A stretch of DNA of 58,297 nt from Hyphomonadaceae bacterium (lineage in GTDB: Bacteria > Pseudomonadota > Alphaproteobacteria > Caulobacterales > Hyphomonadaceae): NCBI GenBank assembly GCA_016714495.1, contig JADKDU010000018.1:1-58297 (forward strand), in the 5' to 3' direction. The position numbers and the translations under genes were made by a program. Below the pieces are notes generated by a model. That model ran no database searches. It was not told the DNA's origin and saw only the letters and a list, made by a program, of their open reading frames with translations. Shown piece by piece: positions 34,492-44,125 of the stretch; position 1 is the stretch's first letter, and every line of letters starts with the position of its first letter.

Positions 34492-35485
34492 GACGCGCAC
34501 ACGGATTGCTCAGGAACATCCAGTCCGTCTGGCGGGCCCGATGGACGCACGCGCCGCAGACGAGATCCCTCCGGAAGCCGGTTGGCGCTATGAACCTAAA
34601 TGGGATGGCTTCCGCTGCCTTGCGCGCAAGCACGGCCGTGTGGTGCAACTGACGGCCAAGTCAGGCAAACAGTTGGACAAATATTTTCCGGAAGTCGTTG
34701 GGCAGCTGGTCGTTATGAAGGCCGACCGATTTACGGTCGACGGCGAGCTCCTGGTACGCACAGGGAAGACCTGGTCCTTCGAAGACCTGCAGGCGCGTCT
34801 CCACCCTGCCGAGAGCCGCATCCGCAAGCTGAGCACACAAACGCCTGCAACCCTCATGGCGTTCGACATGCTTGAAAGCGCGGGCTTAGATCTGCGCGCA
34901 CTGCCCTTAACCGAGCGACGACGACGCCTTGAAGCGTTCATCCGCTCATCCGGACCGTCGATCCTTCTTTCGCCAGGCGCCAACGATCGGCGAACCGCGC
35001 GCCGCTGGCTCGCCAGCGGCAAGTATGAAGGCATTATCGCCAAGCAACTCGATGGCCCCTATCTCACTGGCGAACGCGCAATGGTCAAAGTGAAGCGGCG
35101 GCGCACCGCAGATTGTGTCGTGGGCGGCTTCCGCTATGCGACGGGAAGCAAGCTGGTCGGCTCGCTTCTCCTGGGCCTCTACAATCAGAACAACAAGCTC
35201 GATCATGTCGGCTTCACCTCGGGCTTTGCCGATTTCGACCGCGCGGCGCTGACATCGAGGCTTGAGGCCATCGGAGGCGGCGAAGGGTTTAGCGGCGACG
35301 CGCCTGGCGGGACAAGCCGCTGGGCGAGCGAGCGAAGCGCAGAATGGACGCCTGTCAAACCTAAGATGGTGGTCGAAGTCTCCTTTGACCATGTCTCTGG
35401 GGGCCGTTTCCGTCATGGCACACGCTTGCTCAGATTCCGGCCGGACAAGTCTCCGGCGCAATGCCGAATGGAGCAGATCCAATAG
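34478..35485 (+). CDS. ATP-dependent DNA ligase (LigC-like)
   Basis: This 335-residue stand-alone ligase has the adenylation motif YEPKWDGFR (nucleophilic Lys near residue 43), FTVDGELLV, FDMLESAGLDLR, KYEGIIAKQLDGPY and KVKRRRTADCVVGGF (motif V), followed by an OB-fold domain. It lacks the phosphoesterase and polymerase parts of LigD. Similar LigC enzymes act in backup end-joining or gap-filling ligation. The first codons (TRARTRTRI) overlap the upstream gene; an internal start is possible. A strong hairpin follows the stop. Confidence 0.88.
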   Translation: MTRARTRTRIAQEHPVRLAGPMDARAADEIPPEAGWRYEPKWDGFRCLARKHGRVVQLTAKSGKQLDKYFPEVVGQLVVMKADRFTVDGELLVRTGKTWSFEDLQARLHPAESRIRKLSTQTPATLMAFDMLESAGLDLRALPLTERRRRLEAFIRSSGPSILLSPGANDRRTARRWLASGKYEGIIAKQLDGPYLTGERAMVKVKRRRTADCVVGGFRYATGSKLVGSLLLGLYNQNNKLDHVGFTSGFADFDRAALTSRLEAIGGGEGFSGDAPGGTSRWASERSAEWTPVKPKMVVEVSFDHVSGGRFRHGTRLLRFRPDKSPAQCRMEQIQ

Positions 35486-35487
35486 AA

Positions 35488-35511
35488 GCGGGCGGCCTTT
35501 CAGCCGCCCGC
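35488..35511 (+). terminator. Hairpin terminator after the second ligase
   Basis: GCGGGCGGC-CTTTCA-GCCGCCCGC, a perfect nine-base stem, three bases past the ligase stop and between convergent genes. No long T-run follows, so strength is uncertain. Confidence 0.6.
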
Positions 35512-35531
35512 CTCATACGTCAACTGCGAGA

Positions 35532-35813
35532 TTAGCGATCGCGCGTCGTTTTTGTTTGGGCGTCGTCGTTTTCGCCGCCCATATCCCGCTGCTGCTGGCC
35601 GGTATCGGTCATGCCGCCCTGCTGCTTGCGGTTGTCGTCCTGCTGACTCTGCTGCCCGGGACGGTCTTTCTGACTTCCCTGGCCGCCCTGCTGGCCCGGC
35701 TGTCCGCCTTGCTGTCCGGCCTGGTCTTGTCCTGGCCTGCCTTGCTGTCCGGGTTGGCCTTGTTGCTGGCCAGCGTTGCCGGCGTCACGATTCTTGTCGT
35801 TGGGATTGCCCAT
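35532..35813 (-). CDS. Gln/Gly-rich hydrophilic low-complexity protein
   Basis: 93 residues, dominated by Gln, Gly, Asp, Lys and Arg, with repeats such as GQQGGQPGQQGGQ. No hydrophobic core, signal or Cys. The composition is that of hydrophilin-like disordered proteins linked to desiccation or osmotic stress. It lies downstream of the GH130 gene in a general-stress neighbourhood. Coding status is supported by a clean frame with a normal ATG rather than by homology. Confidence 0.55.
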   Translation of the reverse strand: MGNPNDKNRDAGNAGQQQGQPGQQGRPGQDQAGQQGGQPGQQGGQGSQKDRPGQQSQQDDNRKQQGGMTDTGQQQRDMGGENDDAQTKTTRDR

Positions 35814-35898
35814 GTTGGTGTTTCCTCATTGCGTGCCCCGCCCCTTAAGAGAAGCCGCGCCGGTCCGCGACGTTCCAATGTCCGAACGCATGTTATGC

Positions 35899-37022
35899 TC
35901 ACGCGCTCAAGCCGAACGCGGTTTTAGGAATGTGGGTGATGCGGCACGCCAGGTCGGCCTCGCCCGAGGCGACGACGAAATGATCCCCCGCGTCGACGAT
36001 GCCCGTCGTGAAGACAACGTCGCGCAGGTACATCTGGTGCTCGATCGGCCGCGTCAGCTCGGGATCGGGCTCAAGCAGCGCAGCGTGACCGGACCGCACG
36101 AGTTGGCTGGGGTCATCCTTGTCCAGTAGCGACCAGTAAGTCCTGTAAATTCCACAATCTCCTTGGGCTCAACGCCATGCCAGAGCGAAAGCCAACCACG
36201 CTCGGTCAGGATCGGCGGCGTCCCGCCCCCATGCGGGCCGTAGCGACGGTGCCCGAATGGGGACGAAGACCCGGTTTCAGGTGCGGCTTCCAGTGAAGCG
36301 CATCGGGCGAGGTTGCGAGGTTGATCGACGGCCCCGCTCGCCACTCGCTGCCGGGCGGATAAGCGAAATAGAGATCGCCCAACGGCCGTGTCTGGGCCCA
36401 GTACACGCCATCGATCTTGCCCTCGAAGATCAGCATGTCTTTGTTCTGGTGATCGAGCACAATGGCCTCGAACCGCCAGTTGAGCGCGTCGTCAGACGAA
36501 TAGAGCGTGGTTGAATGACGCTCCGGGCTCACCGAACACGTCGTCATCAGCCAGCGATCGCCATCGCGGCTTATCCGAGCGTCCTCGACACCGTAGCACT
36601 GGAAGCTGTGTTGCGGCGCGATCGCCTTGTCGTAGTGGAATGCGACCACTTCCAGTCCGTCGGGCGTCAGCTCGACCGGCAATAGCCAGGACAGCGACGT
36701 CAACGCCATTATCTTCCAGCCGCCGCCGTGGATCAGGAATTTTCGCCGGATCGGCCGTGTCGGCCAGTTCCAGCGGCCAGGCGTCGCGCACATAGCGCCC
36801 CTCCTCCCACCGGATTGCATGCACGCGGCCGTTTTCAATCGGATTGCGAAGCGCCTCAGCGATCCGGACCACGATCAGCAGGTTGCCGTTCGGCAGTCGC
36901 GTCAACGCCGGATTGAACGCGCCGAGTACATAAGTTTCAGCTTCCAAATGGCCGTAGAGCGGCGATTTCGACAGGTCGATATCGTCCGGAACGAGAACCA
37001 GCCTGTCGATTTCAAACCTCAT
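35899..37022 (-). pseudogene. GH130-family glycosidase/phosphorylase, frameshifted
   Basis: The frames together give about 370 residues: start MRFEIDRLVLVPDDIDLSK, FNPALTRLPNGNLLIVVRIAE, YGVEDARISRDGDRWLMT, TTLYSSDDALNWRF, HQNKDMLIFEGKIDG and ending VVASGEADLACRITHIP. The order of the NPAL, ED and KD motifs matches five-bladed GH130 enzymes acting on beta-mannosides (hydrolases or phosphorylases). Frame changes are near 36670, 36230 and 36080. Its start overlaps the SDR stop by four bases. If functional after repair, it could process a stress glycan together with the GT4 gene nearby. Confidence 0.7.
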
Positions 37023-37777
37023 TCCTTCGGTTGATCCCGCGGCGCGATCGCAAGCTGCTGGACCACGGCGCGCCGTGGCTGGGTCAGGAGATAGTGAACG
37101 CCAACGGCGATGTCCTGCGCCCGCAGCATCGTCTCTTCCTTGACCATCCCATGTTGTTCCTCGGTTGAGATGTCAGGATAGTGGAAGTCCGCAGACGTCT
37201 TGCCCGGCTCAACAAGCGCAACCCTGACGCCCTTGGGGCCAAGTTCTTTGCGAAGCGCTTCGGCAAAGCCTGCGATCCCGGCCTTCATTCCGGCATAGAC
37301 TGTCGTCCCTCCCTCAAGCGTATGCGCGCTCATCGATCCGATCAGCACGATGTCGCCCTCATCCTTTAGCCGCTCGCTCGCTGCATGAGCGCTGGTCAGG
37401 TACGCCGTGAAGTCGGTTGCGATGGCATAGCGCAGCTCGTCGGCCTTGCTCTCCGACAAAGCCCCGATCGGTATGGCGGCGTTGATCACCGCTATGTCGA
37501 GGCCGCCGAGATACTTGTCAGCCGCCTTGAAGAATGTCGTGACGCCATCTGGCTCGCCCAGGTCGACGTTTAGCCCGTCCCCCTCACCGCTTTGCCTGAT
37601 CCGCGCGAGTGCATCCTTAAGATGTTCGGGCGTCCGGCCGCAGATGAAGACCTTGACGCCATAACTGGCAAGCAGCACGGCAATCGCGCGGCCGATGCCG
37701 GTGGTTCCACCGGTGATGATTGCGCGCTTGCCTTTGAGGTCCGGCTGCGCCGTGTGTGCATCGGAGTTGTTTGTCAT
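37019..37777 (-). CDS. Short-chain dehydrogenase/reductase (SDR)
   Basis: This 252-residue enzyme of classical SDR type has the cofactor motif TGGTTGIGRA, NAA in INAAIPIG, the catalytic Ser in LIGSMSAH, Tyr and Lys in VYAGMKAGIAGF, and PGKTSADF. The cofactor is NAD(P); substrate unknown. Start at 37777 (MTNNSDAHTAQPDLKG), which leaves 38 bases after katE; the frame is open to 37852. It overlaps the GH130 gene by four bases. It probably belongs to one unit with katE. Confidence 0.88.
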   Translation of the reverse strand: MTNNSDAHTAQPDLKGKRAIITGGTTGIGRAIAVLLASYGVKVFICGRTPEHLKDALARIRQSGEGDGLNVDLGEPDGVTTFFKAADKYLGGLDIAVINAAIPIGALSESKADELRYAIATDFTAYLTSAHAASERLKDEGDIVLIGSMSAHTLEGGTTVYAGMKAGIAGFAEALRKELGPKGVRVALVEPGKTSADFHYPDISTEEQHGMVKEETMLRAQDIAVGVHYLLTQPRRAVVQQLAIAPRDQPKE

Positions 37778-37815
37778 CGCCTTCCCTTGTGACGTGAACG
37801 ACTGCAAGCGCTCGC

Positions 37816-39987
37816 TCAAGCGTCTGCATCGACGCCCGGTTCGCGCGACCAAAGTCGCAATTCGCCCAAACGCGCGATGAAGGACCCGACATCCTCGTCT
37901 GCAAGCGCGATGCAGCCTTCGTCTAGACTGTCGGCGATCCCGGCCCTCTCAAGCAGGGGCTGGGCGGCGGCGACGTAGCCGATGAATTTGCAGTGAGCGA
38001 ATGCATCAGAGATGAAGTCTTTCGTCGGTGCGTCCTTCTGCAAGAGGCTCGCACCCTCTTCCGACACGACAATGGCGACCGCGTCGTAGAGGACGGAGGG
38101 CCCGCCATCGATCTTCTGCTGCGCCGGCAACAACGTATCGTCATCCAGCATCGCCCCGGAAATCTTCGGCGCGATGATTTCGACCATCCCGCCGGCCTCG
38201 AGCACGGCGCTTTGCAGCGCATTGACCGTCGCTGCGCTGGCGCCGTCCGTGACGAGCACGCCGAGCTTGCGGCCTTCGAACCGGCCTGGACCACGACGCA
38301 CGATACTGAGGGCATCGGATGTAGGCAGCTCAATCGGCTTGCGCAGAGCCTTCATCGCGGGGGGGAGCCTGATGCCCAGTCCCGTCGCGACATTGCCCGC
38401 CAGTCCCGGATCGATATTGCGGAGATGGCTTACCATCCGCTCGCGAATGTCAGGCCGCTCGACTTTCGAGAGTTCGAACACGAGCGCGTCGCCCAAATGT
38501 TTCTGCTCGATCGGCTCTTGGCTAATGTAGAACTGGCGAGCCTGGCTGTAGTGGTCGCCAAACGTATCTGAACGCGCCGCGATCTTCGGCCCCGCCGTTT
38601 CCTGCGCAAAGTGCCTGTACCCGCGTTGCGGGTCTTCGCGCGGCCCGCCCACTTCCGGGCCCCAGGAATTGGGTTCGTAATTGGCGCGTCCCTTCGGGTT
38701 CATCGTGGCCATATGCCCGTCCTGCTGGAAGTGTGCGAACGGGCAGCGGGGCGCGTTGATCGGCAGGTGTGTGAAGTTTGGGCTGCCGAGACGCTTCAGC
38801 TGGGTGTCGAGGTAAGAGAAGTTGCGTCCCTGCAGCAGCGGATCATCAGAGAAGTCGATACCCGGCACCACGTTCTGCGTGCAGAACGCAACCTGTTCGG
38901 TGTCAGCAAAGAAGTTGTCCGGCATCCGGTTCAGCACCAGGCGCCCAACAATCCGCACCGGGAGTATCTCTTCCGGGATCAGCTTGGTCGGATCGAGCAC
39001 GTCGAAATCGAACCGCTCTGCGAAGGCGTCGTCGAAGAGCTGGACGCCGAGCTCCCATTCCGGGAAAGCGCCGGCGTTGATGGCGTTCCATAGGTCGCGC
39101 CGATGGAAGTCGGGATCTGCGCCGTTGATCTTGACCGCTTCGTTCCAGCAAACCGACTGTAGGCCGAGCTTCGGCTTCCAGTGGAACTTCACGAACGTTG
39201 ATTTGCCGCGCGCATCGACAAACCGGAAGGTATGAACGCCGAACCCCTCCATGAATCGATAGGAACGCGGGATCGCCCTGTCGGACATGATCCACATGAT
39301 CATGTGCATGGACTCGGGCGTGAGAGAAATGAAGTCCCAGAAATTGTCGTGCGCGCTCTGGGCCTGCGGGAAGGCCCGATCAGGTTCCGGCTTCACCGAA
39401 TGGATAATGTCGGGAAACTTGATGGCGTCCTGGATGAAGAAGACAGGGATGTTGTTGCCGACCAGATCCCAGTTGCCTTCCTCGGTGTAGAACTTGACCG
39501 CAAAGCCGCGCACGTCGCGCGCCAGGTCGAAAGACCCCTTGGAGCCTGCCACGGTCGAAAAGCGGACAAAAACGGGCGTTCGCTGCCCGACACGCTGGAA
39601 GAGGTCTGCGCGGGTGACCTTCGAGAGCGACGCGGTTGTCTCAAAGAAACCGTGGGCCCCGTAGCCACGCGCGTGCACCACCCGCTCGGGTATGCGCTCA
39701 TGATCGAAGTGGAAAATCTTTTCCCTGAAGTGGAAGTCCTGCATCAGCATGGGACCGCGCGGACCGACCTTGAGATGGTTCTGGTCGTCGGCGATGGGCA
39801 CGCCCTGCTGCGTCGTTAGAGTAGGATAGCCTGCGGCAACCGTTTGATGGGTTGCGCCTCCAGCATCAAGGGGGAGTTTGCCGGCGATCACAACGCCCTC
39901 CGGCATCGGCGCCGTCGCCGGCGGCTCGGTCGGGCCAGGCGAGACCGGTGCGTCCGGGCGCGAGCGTTTGCGCTTATCCTTGGCCAT
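37816..39987 (-). CDS. katE: Large-subunit monofunctional catalase (HPII/KatE type)
   Basis: The 723-residue clade II catalase has the heme-distal motif RVVHARGYGAHGFFE (catalytic His), the Asn in DLVGNNIPVFFIQD, and the proximal Tyr region GRNFSYLDTQLKRLG. A C-terminal DJ-1/PfpI-like domain (from about residue 560, LGVLVTDGASAATVNALQ) distinguishes the large type. The start at 39987 (MAKDKRKRSRPD) follows AGGAAC; an open frame extends to 40098. It detoxifies hydrogen peroxide and is typical of stationary-phase and desiccation regulons. No EcfG match is directly upstream; it may be read from the promoter at 42353. Confidence 0.95.
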   Translation of the reverse strand: MAKDKRKRSRPDAPVSPGPTEPPATAPMPEGVVIAGKLPLDAGGATHQTVAAGYPTLTTQQGVPIADDQNHLKVGPRGPMLMQDFHFREKIFHFDHERIPERVVHARGYGAHGFFETTASLSKVTRADLFQRVGQRTPVFVRFSTVAGSKGSFDLARDVRGFAVKFYTEEGNWDLVGNNIPVFFIQDAIKFPDIIHSVKPEPDRAFPQAQSAHDNFWDFISLTPESMHMIMWIMSDRAIPRSYRFMEGFGVHTFRFVDARGKSTFVKFHWKPKLGLQSVCWNEAVKINGADPDFHRRDLWNAINAGAFPEWELGVQLFDDAFAERFDFDVLDPTKLIPEEILPVRIVGRLVLNRMPDNFFADTEQVAFCTQNVVPGIDFSDDPLLQGRNFSYLDTQLKRLGSPNFTHLPINAPRCPFAHFQQDGHMATMNPKGRANYEPNSWGPEVGGPREDPQRGYRHFAQETAGPKIAARSDTFGDHYSQARQFYISQEPIEQKHLGDALVFELSKVERPDIRERMVSHLRNIDPGLAGNVATGLGIRLPPAMKALRKPIELPTSDALSIVRRGPGRFEGRKLGVLVTDGASAATVNALQSAVLEAGGMVEIIAPKISGAMLDDDTLLPAQQKIDGGPSVLYDAVAIVVSEEGASLLQKDAPTKDFISDAFAHCKFIGYVAAAQPLLERAGIADSLDEGCIALADEDVGSFIARLGELRLWSREPGVDADA

Positions 39988-40113
39988 AGCGTGTTCCTGA
40001 TCTTGACATGTCTGCTCGTGAGCTAGGGCGAATGCCCGCTTGCTCCACATAAAATCCGTTTGCGCCTTCAAGTTCCGACAGCGCCGGCAAGCTTGCACCC
40101 GCGGCGGGTCACA

Positions 40114-42319
40114 TCACGACCAACTCAGCGTGAGGGAGGCGTTGGCGGCGGCGCGGTAGTCACGCGAGCCCGCATCCCGGCGCGCCGCCGGCAGCGCCGC
40201 CTCACCGTCTCGGACAATGATTCGCGGCATTGCGCGCCGGCCCGCCTTGTCGAGACGCACCCGGCCCATGAAGCCTTGAGGACCATGCAGTCTCACGACA
40301 AGCTGGCGCTCTTGCGTTGACGTGATGACGCAAGGATAATCCGTGAAAATCACGAAGGGCGCGCCAGCCGGCTGATGGAACGCCCGCGCGACGAACACGA
40401 AGGCGCCGCCGCAACCGTAGATCTCCTGACCAACCTGGCCTGCCGGCTGTCCGTCGCCATAGAGATCTTCAAGCGGAAACGAGAGCTTCCGATCGATGTG
40501 GCCGTTGCGGATGTCATCCTTGGCGAGCGCGTCGTCCGGCAGGGCGTCCGGGTAGAAGTACCACCCCCGGTCCAGACTATATTTGCGGAACTCGGCGCAC
40601 AGCATGCGCACATGCGCAGGCAATGCATCGCCGCAGATCGACATGTACTCGTCGAACGCGGAGAAGGCTTCAAAGCACTCGTAGGCCGCAAGGTAAGGTG
40701 CGTCGTGCAGGCAGGTGACGCCGAAAAAATTAGTGTAGTGGCGTGCGCGCTCAATCTCCGAATCCCAGATCTGCGAATTGTGAAAGAAGCCCGCGAGGAA
40801 GACGAGACCCTGGTCGAAGGCTTCCGGGGATTTGTCGATTTTCCACAGCCGCGCGCATGCCGCGAGGCCAAGAGCGGTGAGATTGGTCTGGTAGACCAGA
40901 TTGAAGCGCGCTTCCTTGAGCGCCGCCAGCGCCTTGCGCGCCTCGGTGAGGTAGCGCTCCTCACCGGTGAGTTCGTGCGCCAGAAGCATCACGTACGCGT
41001 AGATGCCGCCCACATCCGTCTGACCCAGACCCTGCTCGTTCCGAGACGGCGTGATGACGGCGAAATCCTTCACGTTGTATTGGATGGGCCAGACATATTT
41101 GAAATGCCGGGCCACCTTGATCGCGAACTCCAGGGAGTCCCGGAATAGCGCCTCCTCCTTGGCGTCACCCCACAGAGCAAGCCGACCAAGGTTCATCAGC
41201 GGATGATAGAGATACCAGGAGTCGACAGCGTCTGCGTCCTTGTCGTCGCCGACATTAGGCAGATAACGGCGAACGGCTCCAAGCTCCTTGTCGTAGAAGC
41301 GGCCCATGCCGGCAAGCAATCGATCCGCCAGAGGAATATCCTTGCCGATCGCTCGGCCAAACTCCCTGATCGACGTTACAACTGACGCTTGCACCATGCT
41401 GTCGGGGTACTCAGCGTCGACATAAGGATGCAGATAGGTGTGACCATAGTGTTCGATGGTCGCATCTGGCGATCGCTCGATGTCCCGCAGCGTCCGATTG
41501 GCGCGGGCGCTCCAGTCGTGGAACTTCGCCTCGGGGCGCGCCATGTGGGGATAGATTTCACCGAGCATCTCGACGAACAGCGACGCTGATTGCTGCTCGT
41601 CGGGCGCGCAATCGGGTCGAAAGGCGATCAGCGCGTCAGAGATGACGACCTCGACCCCCGCTTTCCAGAGGCTCGACCGGCGGAGAGTTTCCCATCGGCG
41701 TCGTTGGCGGCTGGTAGCCGAGTTCGGGCCATTCGTCCTCCACGACGCCGTCCGGCTTCGTCTTGGTGGCGGCAAAATAGGGGTTCAGGGACGTTAGGTC
41801 CTGAATGTAGAGGACGCTCCCAAAGGCCGGCTTCTCGACGCAGAAATAGCAAAGGCCTGTATTGAGGCCGCGCTGCCCGGCTTCGACACGTCCGGTTGCC
41901 TTGGTCGGGCGATCGTCCCCGTCAAGCGGATAAACATCGCGAGACCAGAAGGGCACGAGAAGGTCTGCCGCGGGCGTGAGGCGGACAGTCAGCCGAAGCA
42001 AGGTGTCGGAGAGGACTTCCAACCGGATGACAAACACGCCGGACGCGCCTTCCGCGCGCCAGCTTCCCCCTGACTTGGTCGCGCGCCCCGAGATCTTGAC
42101 CGGGCCAGCATTGCGCGCGGTCTTGAACGCGACCGCCCCGTGGCCTGCCCTGCGAACGATGACCCACAGCGTGTCAACCCCGGGCCTTACTTCAACCAGC
42201 AAGTCTCCCATGTCGCGACGATGAAGCGCGCGCTTCCCCTCAGCGAGTTCGCGTTCGACCTCAAGCGTTCGCGGCGTGAAGCCGGGTACATCGGTCTGCA
42301 ACGGTGTCGAAACGCTCAT
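40114..42319 (-). pseudogene. Large conserved protein of unknown function, one frameshift
   Basis: Two frames join near 41680 into about 735 residues. In the minus strand CCTCTGGAAAGCGGGGG should read CCTCTCTGGAAAGC-like, giving PVEPLWKAGVEVVISDALIAF. The first 220 residues are beta-rich (LLVEVRPGVDTLWVIVRRAG, VFVIRLEVLSDTLLRLTVRL). The rest is rich in helices with aromatic clusters (HPYVDAEYPDSMVQASVV, YHPLMNLGRLALWGDAKEEA, WPIQYNVKDFAVITPSRNEQ), which suggests an alpha/alpha-barrel, glycosidase-like fold. I do not recognise the family. An exact EcfG promoter lies 34 bases upstream, and katE follows after 126 bases. Confidence 0.65.
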
Positions 42320-42352
42320 GGGCGGCCATTTTGAAGGAAATCCCTGACCACA

Positions 42353-42377
42353 AACGGCGCTAACAGGTGCGCGTTCC
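42353..42377 (-). promoter_or_regulatory. EcfG (general stress response) promoter
   Basis: On the minus strand, GGAAC (42377-42373), 16 bases, CGTT (42356-42353), 34 bases upstream of the large unknown gene that precedes katE. Exact consensus. The remaining 210 bases up to the hemerythrin gene hold no further recognisable element. Confidence 0.78.
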
Positions 42378-42586
42378 TCCCGCAGTTGGGAAGAAGCGAG
42401 CCGAAAATCTACATTTGTTAAGAGGCCCGTGTTGTTCGTCCTTTGCAGATCAACGCCGCACTGCTGCAGGCTCGCAATGCGACGGCCGCGGTCTAGCTCC
42501 CTGTTCAGTTTTCCGCTTCAGGCGCCCGTGCGGTGCATCGCGTGTGCGGCGAAGCGCATCAATGTGGCGAGCAGCAGGAGTGTCAT

Positions 42587-43120
42587 ATGGCCAGATCCAC
42601 AACGAAGTCAGCACAAGAGCCGGTCGCGCCGTCGCGTGCAGATGCGGCGCGAGCCGTTGCAGAACCAGGTGACTGGCTGTCGTGCGCGCTGGAACACCAC
42701 GACCATATCCGCGCAGCCTTTGAGGCGGCTCGAAAAGCTCCTCCCGGCGGCGCGCGGATCGCTGCGATGAAGGGGCTTGCCGTCGTTCTCAATGGTCACG
42801 CGTTGGCCGAAGAGGTCGTCCTCTATCCGGCGCTTGTTGCACTCGACGCAGCGGAAGACGCACAGACCGCCTATGCGGAGCAAACCGAGGCGAAGATCCA
42901 GATGGCGGAGCTGGAACGGTTGTCGCCGGCCAGCCCGGACTGGGCGGCCCAACTCGAGCAGATCGAGACGGCTGTGCTGGCGCACATGGAACAGGAAGAA
43001 GGTTCCTGGTTCCTCGAAATCAAGGAGAGCTATCCCGATCAAGCGAAACTGACGGCGCGGTATCGAGAAGAGTTCGAACGCTATACGCGTACCGGCATCA
43101 TCGCCACGAACGGCGCCTGA
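42587..43120 (+). CDS. Hemerythrin-domain protein
   Basis: The 177-residue soluble protein has a four-helix bundle carrying iron-ligand histidines and acids in the usual order: LEHHDHIRAAFE, GHALAEEVVLYPAL, and AHMEQEEGSWF. A basic, Ala-rich leader precedes the domain. ATG at 42587 follows AGGAG; earlier in-frame codons are not conserved-looking. Hemerythrins bind O2, NO or act in oxidative-stress defence. It is divergent from the EcfG-controlled unit and has no clear EcfG match of its own. Confidence 0.85.
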   Translation: MARSTTKSAQEPVAPSRADAARAVAEPGDWLSCALEHHDHIRAAFEAARKAPPGGARIAAMKGLAVVLNGHALAEEVVLYPALVALDAAEDAQTAYAEQTEAKIQMAELERLSPASPDWAAQLEQIETAVLAHMEQEEGSWFLEIKESYPDQAKLTARYREEFERYTRTGIIATNGA

Positions 43121-43127
43121 GCGTCAT

Positions 43128-43319
43128 TTACTGTACAGTACTGAGCAAGATGACGACGTCCGTGTATCGCGCCCGTGCCTTTTCGACGACGCGCGCCAGG
43201 CGCATCGGGTCCTTGCCGTCATAACGCGTCCGCCCGAGATCGCGGAGGCCGTTTTCGTGCAAGGCGGCTTCGTACTGGCTAGGCACGCCGTCCCGCGCCG
43301 CCAGACTGGCGAGACACAT
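43128..43319 (-). CDS. Small hypothetical protein, possibly 5'-truncated by a frameshift
   Basis: 63 residues (MCLASLAARDGVPSQYEAAL, GLRDLGRTRYDGKDPMRLAR). A helical stretch in another frame just upstream (ERDLLAEIVALNQA, to 43432) may be its real N-terminus, joined by a one-base shift near 43320. No family recognised. It converges with the hemerythrin gene, seven bases apart. Confidence 0.45.
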   Translation of the reverse strand: MCLASLAARDGVPSQYEAALHENGLRDLGRTRYDGKDPMRLARVVEKARARYTDVVILLSTVQ

Positions 43320-43462
43320 GAGCGTCGCGTCACCGCCTGGTTGAGCGCAACGATCTCGGCCAGCAGGTCGCGTTCTCGCTCACCCCCAGCTTTTTGTCGC
43401 CAGGTGATCCAGAACGATAGCCAGGCGATCAAACCGCACCAGTGGTCCGCAGTGACCGACGC

Positions 43463-44125
43463 TTAATCCGTGCCGGTCTGGCTATGCGGCGCTCCGACGG
43501 GTTTTGACTCAGGCGAGCCGCGCTCGCGCAGGAAGATTGCCAGAACGATCAGCAGCGCGGTCGACAGAAATTCACTTTGCCAGTTCTGGAACGACTCGAA
43601 CCAGAATGACGCGCTATGAAGGTGCTCGAGGAATGTCGGCGCGGGCTCTCCGGTCGCGCGCGCATCTTCAGCCGCGTTCTCGGCGCTACCCGCGAGGTGC
43701 AAGGCGAAGGAAGCAGCAAACAAGCCAAATAGCGTGAGACCGAGTGAGTGGCTGTAGATGAGCCTTGCCACACCTCCTGCCCTCACAGGCCATGGGGCGT
43801 CGGGCTTGTTCGCGTCCAGCCTGGGGTCGCGATCCTGGGAGGCCGTCGCGTCCGGGTCCTTTGATTCGGGCGATCCGCGCTGAAAGAGGTAGGCAGTCAG
43901 ACAGACATAGGCGCCCATCTGCAGGAACTCGCTTTCCCAATTCTCGAAGACGCTGGAGATGAACGCCCCGCTTGCCAGGTAGGGCGCAAGTTGCAGCACC
44001 GGCAGCCCCTCGCGCATGCGATCTTCGTTCTCCGAGATCCAGCCGGCCCAGCCATGTCCGACGATCGCCAGCGCGAACAGAAGAAGAAGTACGATCGATA
44101 GGCCATTGTCGCGAAGCTGCTTCAT
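43463..44125 (-). CDS. Membrane protein with internal two-fold repeat (DUF6766-like)
   Basis: About 220 residues with four predicted membrane helices. Two halves repeat the same element: FENWESEFLQMGAYVCLTAY then FQRGSPESK, and FQNWQSEFLSTALLIVLAIF then RERGSPESK. Each half has a helix, a periplasmic loop and a cytoplasmic RGSPESK end. It resembles the uncharacterised DUF6766 family. Start chosen at 44125 (MKQLRDNGLSIVLLLL). It lies downstream of the GT4 gene by 102 bases and may be co-transcribed. No function known. Confidence 0.7.
   Translation of the reverse strand: MKQLRDNGLSIVLLLLFALAIVGHGWAGWISENEDRMREGLPVLQLAPYLASGAFISSVFENWESEFLQMGAYVCLTAYLFQRGSPESKDPDATASQDRDPRLDANKPDAPWPVRAGGVARLIYSHSLGLTLFGLFAASFALHLAGSAENAAEDARATGEPAPTFLEHLHSASFWFESFQNWQSEFLSTALLIVLAIFLRERGSPESKPVGAPHSQTGTD

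Noticed and set aside
35600..35790. CRISPR-like or tandem DNA repeat
   Set aside because: The periodicity comes from GQQ-type codons of a low-complexity protein; there are no spacer-repeat units. No CRISPR array was seen anywhere in the window.
35852..35876. EcfG promoter before the Gln/Gly-rich gene
   Set aside because: GGAAC with 16 bases leads to GCTT instead of CGTT; two changes in the critical -10, so not counted.
39988..40100. EcfG promoter directly before katE
   Set aside because: GGAAC-like sequences exist but no CGTT lies 16-17 bases away; transcription from 42353 is the better guess.
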